DNA of 64,000 nucleotides from Adiantum capillus-veneris (Eukaryota; Streptophyta; Polypodiopsida; Polypodiales; Pteridaceae), in assembly GCA_014529385.2 (NCBI GenBank), contig CM043945.1:143166741-143230740 (forward strand), in the 5' to 3' direction. The notes beneath the pieces are model-generated. The model searched no databases. It saw only the letters and a list, made by a program, of their open reading frames with translations, and had not been told where the DNA came from. Shown here in pieces: positions 45,072-57,859 of the stretch (its first letter is position 1; each line of letters begins with the position of its first letter). A program made the translations under genes and the position numbers.

Positions 45072-46987
45072 ACTATGCACATTTCTTGAGGTGAGGTGTC
45101 TTTAATGGTTAGGTCAATGGCTATTTTGTGTTAGTATGTTAGTGGTTAGTGTTAGTACTCACTAGAAAGTTAATGATATATTTACAATGCGTAGAATGAT
45201 GTGGATGGTTGAAGTAAGATGGTTTAATGAAGTGAGGAAATCCTTGTGATGGTGAAGCTTGAAGAAGTTTTGGACTTACTAGTGCAGGTTCTCAAAATGA
45301 CTATCGATCTTCTTTTTCTTCTTCTCTTCTTTATGCCACCGCTGTCAAGGTTGATTTACCGCGATGAAATTGGCAAGTTGGTTGATGAGATATCTCAATT
45401 TTCAGAGGTTAAGCATGGTTTACATGCTGAATTTTATGTATATAGAGAAGGGGTAAGATGGAATTGTACTTTGGAAGTAATAGAGAAAGGCATAGAGATG
45501 GTGTATGTACATGTAGAGCTCTTATGAGAGCTATGGAAGTAAGAGGGGAGGTTAATGGTGAACAAGGTGAGAGAAACCATGGAAGGTGCAGGTTTGAGTG
45601 AGGGATTGAGAGGAATGAGTGAGTGTGTGTGTGTGTGTAGAAGTGTGGAAAGAGGTGAGAGAAAACTATGGGCTACTTGTGAGAAAAGTGGGCAGGCTGG
45701 GGTCCAATCAAAAAATCATACCTCACCGATGATAGCTTCAAAATTATGAAATTTTTTTAAGGTGATTATTCAAGTCTTGGTCCACATTTTGTCTTCTAAT
45801 CTTCACTTCAAATTGGGAGTGGAGATGAATATAAAAAATCCCACCAAAAAGCCTATTTTTCTTCACAAAAAAAGTCTTCAGTGGCCCCCTTCTTGTTGAA
45901 TTTGCATAAGACTCCAAAGGTGAGCCCCTCCTTGCATTAGAGCATGACCTAATTGATTCTTACGGGTTTGAAAATATGCATGGTTGTGGATTATGCATAA
46001 ATATAATATATGGGTATGATGGAAAAAAAACAGGCTAGTATACATAAACAATTCATGGAATCTAGAATAGTGTGGACTATATAAAAATATATACATATAT
46101 ATGAAAATATAGGGAACCAAATGAGGAGGGCCCTCATTTTTTATTATTGATGTATATTTGTTTACAAGAGGTAAGAAATAATACCTGTAGGAAATAGGAA
46201 TTTAGTGAAAGGCAATGACTGATGGTGAAAGGTATTTTTGAGGTTTTTTCCTAGGAGTGGATTCACACCAAAAATAAGAGAGCTTTCTATATGGAATAAA
46301 GAGTATGAAAAATGGTAAGAAAAATTGTGGTAATGGTGAGCCGATATACATAGCATATATAGGCAAATAACACATACCTAGGTAGAAATATTTAAATAAA
46401 TACTAAAATAATTATGAAAATTCTTTATATTTAGATCCTATATACAATGAAATATTTACACAAAAAAGGGCCATAATATATTTTATTTTTTGATTTTATA
46501 TACTTTTTTGGCTCAACTAACCCAATGATTAGCTAGCTGAGAGTTTTAAGGAGATATGGGAAAAGTCCCGTAACTCACACACGCCTATGTACAATGAAAA
46601 GGTAGGGATAGTCACAGTGTTTAGGTGATTTTGGTAGGGTGAGGTAGCTCACTATGGAAATTACAGAGAGTCAAAAAATGGCTATCACCACCAAAATTAT
46701 ATACTTTGGCAAGTTTGAATTGGGTTTGTTGCTACGACACATGAGTTTCCACTAGTAGTGGCTATGGTCTCATGATTGGCAGCTCGTGCATATCATGATT
46801 GAGCAAGAAGAAGCCTATAGTGGCCACTCCTAGTATGAGTCTTAATAAAGGATAGATTTCATAGCTACATTTGGGTGTGTTTGGCTGAGATGCCTTATGG
46901 ATGACTTGTGTGTCATCCATAAGGTATGGTTGAGATGCCTTATGCTATCCTCACCAACAATCAAAGTGCATTGGTATTTGCATGGAG
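44442..46987. other. No gene seen; possible LTR promoter and microsatellite
   Basis: A minus-strand ATATAAATAGG at about 44838-44850 is a good TATA box and could be part of a retroelement LTR. A GA microsatellite lies at 45027-45069. A plus-strand frame at 45246-45527 has a hydrophobic stretch but no domain. The remainder is AT-rich. Confidence 0.4.
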
Positions 46988-48300
46988 CTAGTAATCCATG
47001 CTTGCCCAAAGCACATTCATAAGCTCAATAGCTCCTTGGCAAATTATCAAAGGATTGTTTTTGTTTGATGGTTGAAATTGTGATTGAGAAATAGGCCGCA
47101 TACCTTGATAGTGGTTGTAAATTTGGAAGAGTGTTGAGGTGGACGAGGCACATCTAAGTTGGATGTTCCTTTTGTCAATCCTCATTGCTTTGGAATCCAC
47201 TTTTGTTTTGATTTTTATTCCATGTCCTTGGGGTTTCATATCCACTTTGTTGTGTTTTGGAATATTCGCGGCTTTGGAAGTGAAGTAGTCCACTTGACAT
47301 TCTGTATTGCAGTAGTTACGGAAGTAGATTGTTGTCGTTCTTGTGAAAATGATAGTTGAGCTTTGGGGATCCAAAAAAATTCCTTGAACTCGTGGGGTTC
47401 CTTTAGGTATCCAAATCTGCCATGTAGTCCGTGCTTTGGTTGACTTTGGCTTTACTTAATCACCTGGCTGTTTAGGTATCCACATTTGCTTTGTTTTTGA
47501 GGTGTCCCAAATGATAGGTGATTATGCCTCCATGACTTGTACTAAAGGGAGTAGACAAATGGCAGCTACATCTTTAAGGCTATCAATACACCCGACAGTT
47601 GTAGTGGTTTATATTGTTTGTTGTGTCTCTATTGTGGTCGCACTATTGGATTCATTTTTTTTTTTGGTTCCAGACCTTCTCCAAAAGATACCTGGTATCT
47701 TCCATATGGAAGAAAAATTTACAAAGGTTACTTGGTTTCTTGCTGTAACATGCACCTCGTTGTGAGACATTATATATACGAATTATATTTATGTTGCCAT
47801 GGTGTACCAAGTATGAGCTGATTGACCAATTCTGGCATTTGTTGGTATAGATTCCATTTGATTGTATTCAAATGAGAACCGGAGTCAACCAAATCATGAA
47901 TAGGTACCAATTCTGTTCCTAGCTTTACAAAAATGTATGGGTCCACATTTTCTTCATCCTCCCAAATGCTTGTAATCAGATGTATCTGCACGATTTTATG
48001 TGTCTCAGGCTATTCTTTTCTTTGCTTCCTTTTGGCTGCGTGCTCTTTGGATTCTTGTTGTTCCTATTGAATCTTGAGGTCTTGCTTCTCTTTCCTGTTT
48101 CTAGTTGCATGTGCTCTTTTGAGCATCTCTTGTGTCAATGGCAAGTGATATTTTTTCACTTGCATCCACTTATCTAGTTTGGCATAGTATAGACAAGCAC
48201 ATAATCCCCTGGTGCTAAGTCTTTGGATTTTACATGCTTGTTAGCCATCTTCTCATCCATGGATTTTTACCATTTCAAATCAAAAGTATCCTCAAAGCAA
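46988..48300 (-). pseudogene. Fragment J: Ty3/gypsy 3' end with post-integrase protease
   Basis: From 48290 down, in broken minus-strand frames: an integrase C-terminal segment ending APGDYVLVYTMPN, a charged helical region (LTQEMLKRAHATRNRKEKQD), then at 47991-47770 a retropepsin with LVDSGSHLNTIKW (catalytic DSG) and LILGTPW. A tail rich in Pro, Ser and Lys runs to 46988. This order is the same as in element A (2009-3064), where the linker starts LSQEELQAIHQKK. The rest of pol is missing. It is an independent relic of the same architecture. Confidence 0.6.
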
Positions 48301-49008
48301 GTTAGTTCTACATCCTATAAACTTTTTGCCATATACACATAATTCAAAGCCACATAACTATCATGCATCAATCTCTACACTATATTTCTTGCTCTCTCAC
48401 ATCTATGTCATCTAGGATCACTCCTAGGTGTCCTATTTCCTATGTGCATCCTTCTTGCACTTGCAGTCTTCAAGGTATGCCAAGTGCCTCATCAAAGCTT
48501 TGCTCAGGACTAGTAGAATGTCCATCGTCCTGACCTACACTCAAATTTTGCATATATGGGGCATCATCAACTTGTTCCTGTAATGGCTATTGCCCGCACA
48601 GGAGCAATAGGCATTACGGGAATGATTACCCGCAACTACATTATATGAACATCAACACATAGAATGACGATAGAAGACAGTATACAATACACAGGCACAG
48701 AACACTGCTTGCTTCATTCATGTGTGATCCAAACATAGAGTTACAACAGTAGATTCCCTGAATATCATAGAGATTGGTTGGGTTACATCAAAAGACAGGT
48801 ATGCCCCTCCATATACAACCGCCGTTGCTCCAACACAGATCGGGAACGGTGCACACACTCCTGTCCCATGATATCCTGTGAAGAACTGCCGCCACGGCCG
48901 CCGCATACCGCATGACTCCTGATCCGCAGTGTCCAGACCTCCGCAGGACCGCATGTGCGGCTAATGCCGTAACACCAGGCACGCACAGTGGATTGCGCGA
49001 ACCCACAC
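48301..49008. other. Junction between fragments J and K
   Basis: No domain recognised. It probably contains the 3' untranslated region and part of an LTR of element K, but no LTR pair could be matched. Confidence 0.3.
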
Positions 49009-51096
49009 TCAGCCCCTCCAGTTGGAAGGTTCCGGTTGTTGCTCTTTGACCTGTTCTGGTGAAGAGGAAATATCAATGTAGCCAAAGCCTCTAAAATCTG
49101 AAGTGTGTGCCCGATAGACCTCATCCAAAAGATGTGGATCTATCTCAATATGTTCCGTCCAAGGAGCCCGAGGAATAAACTGCGTTGGCAAAGAAATAGA
49201 TTGCGGCACCTGTGGCAAAGGAGCAAGAGGCGTATGTAAAGGATAATAGCGAGAAAGGTATCTAGGGGGGGGTAGACTGAGAGAGAAAGAATGAGCCAAG
49301 GTCTCCACCCAAAAACAGACCCTGCGTCGCTCCTTATGAAATCGATGAATCATTTTCTGCAAACGAGATACATGAGCCTGGGCTTCAGCACAATCCTCTG
49401 TATCTTGCGCCCAATCAACAACATCAAAACCTTCGGGAACAACACTCTTACCTCTGTCAGTGTTGGATGACTCAGGTTGCTGCACCACAACCTGCTGAGT
49501 GGGTGGCTACGCTCTCACCTCAGCAGATAAGCGTGTGCTCCATCTTTGTAGTTGATTGTCTAAAAAGACACGGAGATCCTGTTGCATCTCCACTGCCAAT
49601 GCATCCAAATCATTCATACTGATCATTACATCACCAGGGTGCAAGGCTAAGTATGAGGCAAGGCTATGCTGCGTTCTCAATTGAAGGAGTTCCTCTTGAA
49701 TAGAAGCCACAAATGCAGCATTAGCCCCCCAAAGCATTTGTATTTTTGCATCCTGCTAGCGAGCTCTTGTAGTCAGATCTTCATTTTGGTTGGTCAACTT
49801 GGCAATGCGAGTTTGCGAGGCCGCTACCTGCGCTTCCAGCTCATTAACTCTTCCCTCTGTGGCGGGGGCTGGCCAGGCCGCACGAATAGACTCTACAAGT
49901 ATGCTAAAAAAAGTGCCGCACGCCTGTACTTGGTCAGCAGGGTTTGCTGCCGTAGCCTCCCAGGGTAGCGCTGCGGGAAGAGTACCTCCCGTCGAGGAAG
50001 CCGCATTGGTAGTTCCAGATGTTTCTGGTTGTGAGGAAGCGTCCGCAGCCGGAGAGCCCGTCCTCAGTGGAGTAGCACTTGCCACTCTCTCCTGCATTCG
50101 GCAGCGCCAGCGTGCCACCACAGAATCCTCCGACCCAGGAGATGCAGTCACCGGAGGTGGTGTAGAAAATTTTTGCTCCTCCCTGCCGCGCTTGCGGGTT
50201 GCTGATCCTGCACCTGCAGTGGCCATCTCTTGGGCTTCAGAGGATACCACTGCCGTCGAAGGACCCGATAAATCCCCAGTGCCAACATTCTGCTGCTGTG
50301 TTTCCCCAGCAGGAACTGCCAAACTTTGCGTTTGTGACAAAGGAGCAACAGTCCCTTGGACCACCAATCGATCATCTTCAAAGTGGCATAGAGGACGCAG
50401 GGTGAGAGGAAAAACTTCCCTTAAGGAAAAAATCAGTGTGAGTAGTTGGCCAACTTTTGTATTGGTTGGGGTATTTTGCGCCAACTATGCCATCACTCTT
50501 TGGCATTCTGCCAGCAGTCTTTCTCTGACTACTGCCCAAGCCACTGGCCCAAAGTTGGCCGAATGCAAAACATTTCTTGCTCTGGTCGAGATGGTATAGG
50601 TTTTGGCTTGTAGCCAAATCGCCTCGAGAAACCATCTATACACATCCCTGGTTGCTACATTTGACAACCCTGAAAGCTTATATTCACCTTTTACTTTCAA
50701 ACCAAACTCCTGCTCGACATTTGCAGCAGGAATCACATGAGACGCGCGCACCATGCCATCGTTGGGTAAAAAACAACACCTGGAGATCCTTTCGGCTGTC
50801 AACTGAATCTGTTGATTATTCAACACCACAATATCTCCAGCAGCCAGTTTCTCAATCAAACCCGCTCACTGCGGGTGAACAGGTATCCCTTGCCAGTCCA
50901 AGTTGGCGAACACGCGTAGCCGCAAGTCTTGCAACCAGGCATCCACTCGTCGAAGGGCTAGCTGTTGTATGTGAGTGAAGGGGATACGTTGTAGGAGAGA
51001 AGTCGTCATGGCGACGATGAGATGTAGGAGCAGAGAATATAAAGCTAGGATGAGCGATACACAAAATAGGAGAAGCAAAACAATAATCGTCTGCAT
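49009..51096 (-). pseudogene. Fragment K: long ORF downstream of a Ty3 integrase
   Basis: One minus-strand frame of about 695 codons stays open from 51096 to 49009 except for four isolated stops: TGA 50866-50868, TAG 50485-50487, TAG 49756-49758 and TAG 49507-49509. It starts with a hydrophobic run (IIVLLLLFCVSLILALYSLL) that could be a signal or membrane segment, though the true start may be the later MTTSLLQRI. Then come a folded-looking region (IEKLAAGDIVVLNNQQI, RDVYRWFLEAIWLQAK), a long Ala/Pro/Ser/Gln-rich stretch, a coiled coil (VNELEAQVAASQTRIAKL) and a Pro-rich end. I do not recognise the family. It follows an integrase tail and may be an envelope-like or accessory 3' ORF. Confidence 0.5.
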
Positions 51097-51229
51097 GTAG
51101 TAACCCTCTCACAATAAGTTCCCAAAATAGGGCGATCCACGGTGTCGCAACCATCATAGCTCCTTTCCCGCTTTCCAAGATTGCATGCAAAAGAATCCCC
51201 AATCATGATTAGGGCGGCTTCCGGCTTTT

Positions 51230-51400
51230 GTACCACAGCAAAGGGGCACTGAATCGGGGTAGGTGAAACATAATGGCGCAATCTGAAACCATTGACCGGC
51301 ATAGAAATAACCTCCCCCCGCAAATCCGCCAAATAAAGTATATAAGTCAGCTTTAGGTGATCAAAAGGTCTACGTGCTTTATCGCAACTGAGTGTGTGAT
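51230..51400 (-). pseudogene. Integrase C-terminal fragment (fragment K)
   Basis: Minus strand reads LADLRGEVISMPVNGFRLRHY, the end of the small beta domain that closes Ty3 integrases. It is followed about 150 bp later, in another frame, by the long ORF at 51096-49009. The integrase core is missing. Confidence 0.5.
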
Positions 51401-52274
51401 AATATTAAGATTACATGAGACTTTTCACGATATTTGTCACTCTTGGCCGTCCAATAATATTAAGATTACGTGAGACTTTTCACATTGTTTACTGTGGTTT
51501 GAATAATGCCAAGTGGCCAATTGTAGGGCCGCTAAACCTCAAAAGCTCACCCACTACAAAAAAAAATTAGGTGCTTTTGTAAAGGCACCACATTTGACAC
51601 ATATACTGTCAAGCACAACATGTTTCTCCAATAGTCCTTGAGCTCACCCTTTTGTGTGAATTTTGTCATTGCTATGTGAAGTTATCGCATTTATAGCTAC
51701 TGAAAGGCCTTCCCTTCGTTAAAACAACCCATTGCTTCTTCCTTGCCACAATTGTCATACATATCCAAAAGTCCCTGCCTAGCAATCTCATTGTGAAGGT
51801 CTTAGCTCCACACTTGTTTCCTTCAAATGATGCTTAATTTGACAAGCTGTCTTCCCACCCGTGAACTGGACACCTCTCCTCTCTCGGCCCCATCTGCACT
51901 GCCACCATGCCTAATGCCGATAGCCTTTGGCCTTCAACTTACAGCTGGTTCACTCGCCCTTCACAATTCAGGAGTCAACAGAGCTGAATTTCCTGCGGAA
52001 TAGCCTGCTATCTTTCTCTTCTTTTGCAACCTGGTTGCAACGGCATTTCTCTGCATGTTTTGATTGGGGTGAACCCACCTCTCGTGGCACTGTAAAGCTA
52101 CGAGTCAACATCAATCTTCAAAAGCTTGAGATCCTTCTGGCTTGCATAGCTCTGCATAGCATATCTCCTTTATACTTTCAGACTCAATTGCACTTGTAGA
52201 TAGCTTCAGCTGAGCAGTTGCATCTCACCAGTTACTACTTTCGCTACGAGCCCTATATCTTCTTCAAAGCACCA

Positions 52275-52310
<36 letters not shown>

Positions 52311-53487
52311 GAAATTTATTATTTACATTAATTACATCATCTCATCTCTCTCTCTCTTTCTCCCTCTCTCTCTCTCTTCTCTCTCTATACTGCACTACTT
52401 TTGCTACAACCCCTTTTTGTCTCGCGGCTAGTACCAAGTAGATTGAAGAAAAAACCTTGCTGGATAAGTTTTGATTTCAATAGCTTTTCCTTGCTAGCGT
52501 AGTGTGCTTCGTCTGCTCGGCTCATGTCCATTAACTCTGACTCTACCTCTGATCCCTTGCCGCTGCCTTTCCTCTATTTAGTCAAATCAAGTTGCAGATC
52601 GTATTTATAACACATGTAGGAGCTGCATTGCTTTTCATTGCGCTACTGCTTGTTTTTTTTAAATTTTTTTTTGATACCACGTGGCCATTTGTGGGCTCAA
52701 AGAGCCGCAAAAGGACCTTTGGCTCACCAAGAAAAAACAGGTCGTACTATTCCTCTGCTTGCTGGTTATCTCCTTGCTTGCTCCTTGCTAGAGCTCGTTA
52801 TCTCCTTGGTTACGCCTTGCTACATTTCCTTCCCGATGCACTTTTTTTAAACCTTCCTAAAAACTGCCAGTCCCCATAAAACTACCCGATTCTTTCTTTT
52901 AGAGCCTTTTGAGGCTTCTCTAAATAGAGTCGAGGCCCAGGGCATGGGAACTGCCACTTCATGAAGTGGCAGGATGACCTCGAGGGAGCTGTAAACCCAC
53001 CAAAATCAGTGTGACAATCCTCTACGGAATTCCCATCTTTGCACGATCTTCCCCCCCTCAACCCTTTAGCCATCGCAGTTGCTAAAGCCTCTGCATTGCT
53101 TTCCTCGGGCTGAGTACAGACCTTGTTACTGTCCGTCCATGGCGTCTCCTCCAATTGCGCGTTTCTTGCCTACCAACGGCCTCCTCCACCACACACCACT
53201 TGGCGTTGTCCTTCCTGTAGCGACCGCCCAAACGACGTCGGCTTCCAGCTTTGTATTGCAACCTTTAAAACGATACGAAAGCTTTCAACCCATCATTGCC
53301 CTTCTCCATGTCAAAAAGCGTATCTAGGTGGAGGTTCTAATTGTGATGCAGGTCGATGACAATAAAAAAAAATAAAATAAAAAAGCATGCGCTGCTGATA
53401 TCTAATATGGCAGAAGGGGGAGCCCTTTACACTTGTCGAAATCTGCAACATGAAGGCTAAACTCCAAAACTTAGAGAAGCCCCTGTG

Positions 53488-53540
<53 letters not shown>

Positions 53541-53696
53541 GCAGGCCGTACTAGTGATAATAATTACATTCAACATTTGGAGCCCAATCACAAGTTGCCA
53601 CTAGATGAATTGGTTGTGGTTCAAAATGAAAGGACTTGTCCATGGACATTGAAGAGCCAAAACGGAGATCTTGAAACGCGATCTGCAACTTAACTT
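51401..53696. other. No gene seen; repeats upstream of histone H3
   Basis: AATATTAAGATTACRTGAGA occurs twice (51401 and 51456). CACTACAAAAAAAAATTAGG at 51555 resembles the end of a CACTA transposon but no partner end was found. CT microsatellites lie at 52279-52308 and 52340-52390, and GA at 53491-53537. No coding region supported. Confidence 0.4.
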
Positions 53697-54366
<670 letters not shown>

Positions 54367-55424
54367 AATCTCTTTCTCTGTTCGCTTCCAAAGGTGTATT
54401 TATACACCATCCTTCTCTATGGGATGTCTCAATATCTGCTTTGCTAGGCTCAACACACTCATTGTCTTGTTTAGAATTGAGCTTCTAGCTGATGATGATG
54501 ATGATGGCGTTAGTGCTCTCGAGTGCAGCTCAATCACCAAGTTTGTATAACGCATTATTCGCGCTCTGTTTTAAATTTTCATGCTCTTGCAGAGCTTTCT
54601 AGCTCCACTCAGATCGGGTAATGTAAAATTAAGCTTATAGCCTATCCCCTTTTGAAGCTCTTGTCAGAAAACAGGATCCTGCCACAAGCTTAGGTTTTGC
54701 TTGAAGCAGACATAGCTCACATATGAAGGTCTTCTTGAATGTAGTCTCTTCCAGCGGAATTGACTGTGTTAGCTTTCATTTTTTTGTCAGGTTCTTGTTT
54801 GAAATGCGTGCTGTCTTCAATTGTTCTTGCCCAAATGCCAAAATATAATCGATAGCTAATAAGTTGTATTACATTGTGGAGGTTTTTAGGGTTTCCCTTG
54901 AAAAAAAATAAAAATAAAAGATTCAATTGTTGCTTGTTGATTGAGCAGTCATAGTATTCTAGGTTGTTTTTGGTGGATGTGTTCAAAGGTTCTCTTTGAG
55001 GGGTTAATCACCAATTTGTGCTCACATCAAGTTAATGCTTGTTTCAAATGAGGAACACTTGTTCGAAATCTCCAAGTCTATGAACACCTTTGCTTTATGT
55101 AAAACTTCTTTGGAGCCATTGTAACATCTTCCTTAGACTTACTTTAAAGGAAAGCTTTTTTAATTCCTGCAAAATTTATTTTTTTATAGTGGTATATATC
55201 CCTTTCCTTTTGAGTTTTAACTCTTAGTATAAATACATACATGCAGGAAGAGCATACCTTGTGTGCAGGGTTGGATTGGGCCTTATCTATGCATTGACTT
55301 CTTCATTCTCGCCATTGTCTTTGCAAACAATTTGTTTGTCACGTTTTCATAATCATTGAGTGCAATAATGGTATCAAAGTACTTGCACAACAAAAACAAA
55401 AAGCCTTGATTACAACAAATTGCC
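54367..55424. other. 3' flank of histone H3, no further gene
   Basis: AT-rich sequence without a supported frame; the proximal part is presumably the H3 3' UTR. Confidence 0.5.
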
Positions 55425-55692
55425 CATAGGAACCCCCCCCTTGTCTAAGCCTTATGAAGGCATAGGCCTTCCTCCACACTCTCGCATGTGCATGCTCAAA
55501 TGGGATCGATAGTTGAGGTGATATGGGTCATCAGATGCGCATTTGGTAAATTTGGGGTGTTTGGTTAATTTGGGATGAAAAGTAAGTTTGGGTAGGCTTA
55601 TAAATTTGGGTTGATCTGCACTTCGTATTTTGAACCCCCGACCTCTCCACCATGAGCCATGTGTACTAACCACTACACTCTCATGTGTACGT
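55425..55692 (-). mobile_element. SINE-like repeat with two tRNA-like promoters
   Basis: Minus strand near 55692-55620 reads GAGTGTAGTGGTTAGTACAC followed by GGGGGTTCAAAATAC, with spacing like the A and B boxes of a tRNA gene (GTGTAGTGGTTAG recalls tRNA-Gln). About 200 bp downstream, GAGAGTGTGGAGGAAGG and GGGGGGGTTCCTATG repeat the layout, with a shared CACATG.GAGAGTGT start. This suggests a dimeric tRNA-derived SINE; a poly(A) or simple tail and target duplication were not identified. Confidence 0.5.
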
Positions 55693-56513
55693 TGAAATAT
55701 AGGGGATTTGAGTGTCATTGTAAATGTGGACTGATTAGTAAATTCGGGGCAAGTTTGTAAATTCATACAAATTGGTAAATTTTGAGCAACCTTAGATCTA
55801 ACGGTCCATGATTGATGTGCCTTGTCTTTTCCTCCTCCACCATTGATCTCATTTGACCATGTCTGTAATATAGTGATGAGGGATGGGCCTTGGCTACAAT
55901 CTAGGTGTTGATGGCCAACAATTGGGATGCTTCGTGTAGGAACCCTCTTTAAAAGGGAGCTTTGAATTCACTATGTCAAAAGAAAAGAGAAACTTGTTTT
56001 ACTCTTTGACTATTCACATTCTTTTTTTGATATTGCTAAAATAATTGTTCATATGTTAAAAGCAAAAGCTAACCAAGAGTCATGCTTCAATGCTTAAGCT
56101 TGCCATCTTTTCCACCTTCATTACTATGCTATTATGTAATGATGATAAGTGAGTAATTGCTTCTTTCTCTTATGAATGTTTCTTCTTTTTTTTCCTTACC
56201 TTCATTTCCCGTTAGCTCTCTCCACTTTTGAAAGTGTTCGTGGTTTTGGAATAGTTAATGTTTTTTACAAAGTTTATGTTATGTTCGTGATGTATGAAGC
56301 TTTTCATTTTCATTGTATTATTTAGGTCACAAGGAACATAAAGATTATATTGTACCAAGTTTTTCTTGATGGAAGAATCTATAATACAAAAGCGTATCGG
56401 GGTGGGGGGTTGGCTTCACAAATCCGGTCCTCAATTGTTATCAGGTCCTTTAAGCTCTCTTTAATTTTCATAATTTCGCTATTTTCAAAGTTTCTAGGCT
56501 ATTTCCATTACTT
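55693..56513. other. No gene seen; probable degraded 5' LTR of element N
   Basis: The sequence just before the primer site at 56514 should hold the 5' LTR of element N, but its outer end cannot be set without a second copy. Confidence 0.35.
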
Positions 56514-56906
56514 TGGTATCAGAGCTATTAGTTTCTCTTTTCTTGCTTAAGAAGAGAGGTCCTTAAATTGTCCATGAAAGGTTGCGTTTGTTTATTGCAA
56601 TAGCGTAAGTGGGACATGGATCTATTATCTTGGTTGAGGATTTAGTTCAAGATACGTTGTTGGAAACTATAGTATTAATCTCGGGGCTTGCCTTTGGCTT
56701 TACCACTATTGAGCTACGAACAAGCTCAATAGGAACCATAATCAACCGAGTAATGTTAGGCCCTCTCCACTAGTCTTTGCAATCGATAGTGTCTAAATCA
56801 TGGGTGTGGTTGCTTGAGAATTGATTTTCAAAGGTAAAGAAGAGTAGCGACTAAGGTTTTTGAGGGTACCAAAGCACAAAGTATTCTATACATAAGTATA
56901 ATTAGC

Positions 56907-57656
56907 ATGGCTGACAATAACCAAGAGAGTAGAATGAGCATTGATAACTTTGATTTTGCACGTAAATGTGTTAATGATGACGCTTCCATGTTTGTCAATT
57001 ATCTTGTTACTAGGATGCAACAACAAGCTATGGGAAACCCTGATTTGCAAGCCAAAGTTACTCAACAACTTTGTGCTTATGGGATTTTCTTTCCTCTCTA
57101 GGAGGAGAGAGAGAGCTTAGGAGGCCTCTTGATGAGACCCCCAAAAGAAGATTCTCTCCCATACGAGAGGAGGAATCCAAAGAACGAGAAAGTAATGAAT
57201 CCTTAAGTTTCTCTGAATATGTGGCTCTACGAAGACTGCGGTCTAGACGATCGCCAACTCATTCGAAGAGAAAACGGTCAATCCACAATCCTTCTCCTCG
57301 TCACTCCAAAAGGGAAGAGAGGAAACAAAGGAAGAAAAGGGTAATAAAGAGGTCACCCTCTTTTCCTTCTTCTTTACCTTTCTTCTCGTTTGACGAAAGT
57401 TATGGCTATTCTCATAGAGAATATAAGAGGGGAGGACATCGCAAATCTTACTCTGCATGGTGAAGGTCACAAAAGCTCAAGAAGTTCAAAGAGGAAGGGA
57501 AGAGTATCTCTTTTCTCACTTATGATGGCACCTTTGGTGCTATTGACAAAGTATTGGCCTTCATCCAGCAATTTGATGCGGCCTTCGGAGACGAGGGATT
57601 CACGGAGTCCTCCATGTAGCTATGCACTTCCATAAATCGGCTCGTCAATGGTGGAC
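56907..57656 (+). pseudogene. Gag, N-terminal part (element N)
   Basis: ATG 56907 (MADNNQESRMS) starts a 64-codon frame; a frame change near 57100 leads to 57071-57463, an Arg/Ser/Lys-rich spacer (RRLRSRRSPTHSKRKRS), and another near 57465 to the Gag core (TYDGTFGAIDKVLAFIQQFD, ending MHFHKSARQWW). The core is cut directly after WWTS by the LTR of element O. The RS-rich part resembles splicing factors in composition only. Confidence 0.75.
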
Positions 57657-57660
57657 TAGT

Positions 57661-57837
57661 TGTAAGACCTAGGGGACTAAGACGTAGGATCCTCCTCCCT
57701 AACGCCTTTTATGTAGGCTTAGCTCCTAGCTCTTGCCCTAAGCGGATCCCCAATCCACACTGGTCCAGTCCAAGCCCTTGGCCTAGGTCCTTGACCCCCT
57801 AGGTTGGGCCTTGCCCCGTAGGACCTTTGTCGTGACA
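57661..57837 (-). repeat. 3' LTR of element O
   Basis: 177 bp, TG...CA, paired with 60556-60732. Confidence 0.95.
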
Positions 57838-57859
57838 TTACTCTCCCCTTAAGAAGAGT

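Noticed and set aside
44892-45080. Short ORF with Leu-Ser repeats
   Set aside because: It is a translation of the GA microsatellite at 45027-45069.
45246-45527. Hypothetical membrane protein
   Set aside because: A hydrophobic stretch alone in 93 codons, with no promoter or homology that I can recognise.
49790-50599. Plus-strand open frame of 269 codons
   Set aside because: It is the antisense of the Ala/Pro/Ser-rich part of the fragment K ORF and has no domain.
51555-51600. CACTACAAAAAAAAA as the end of a CACTA transposon
   Set aside because: No inverted partner end, no transposase and no target duplication were found nearby.
57071-57463. RS-rich frame resembling an SR splicing factor
   Set aside because: It lacks an RNA-recognition motif and lies between the primer site and the Gag core of element N, so it is a Gag spacer.
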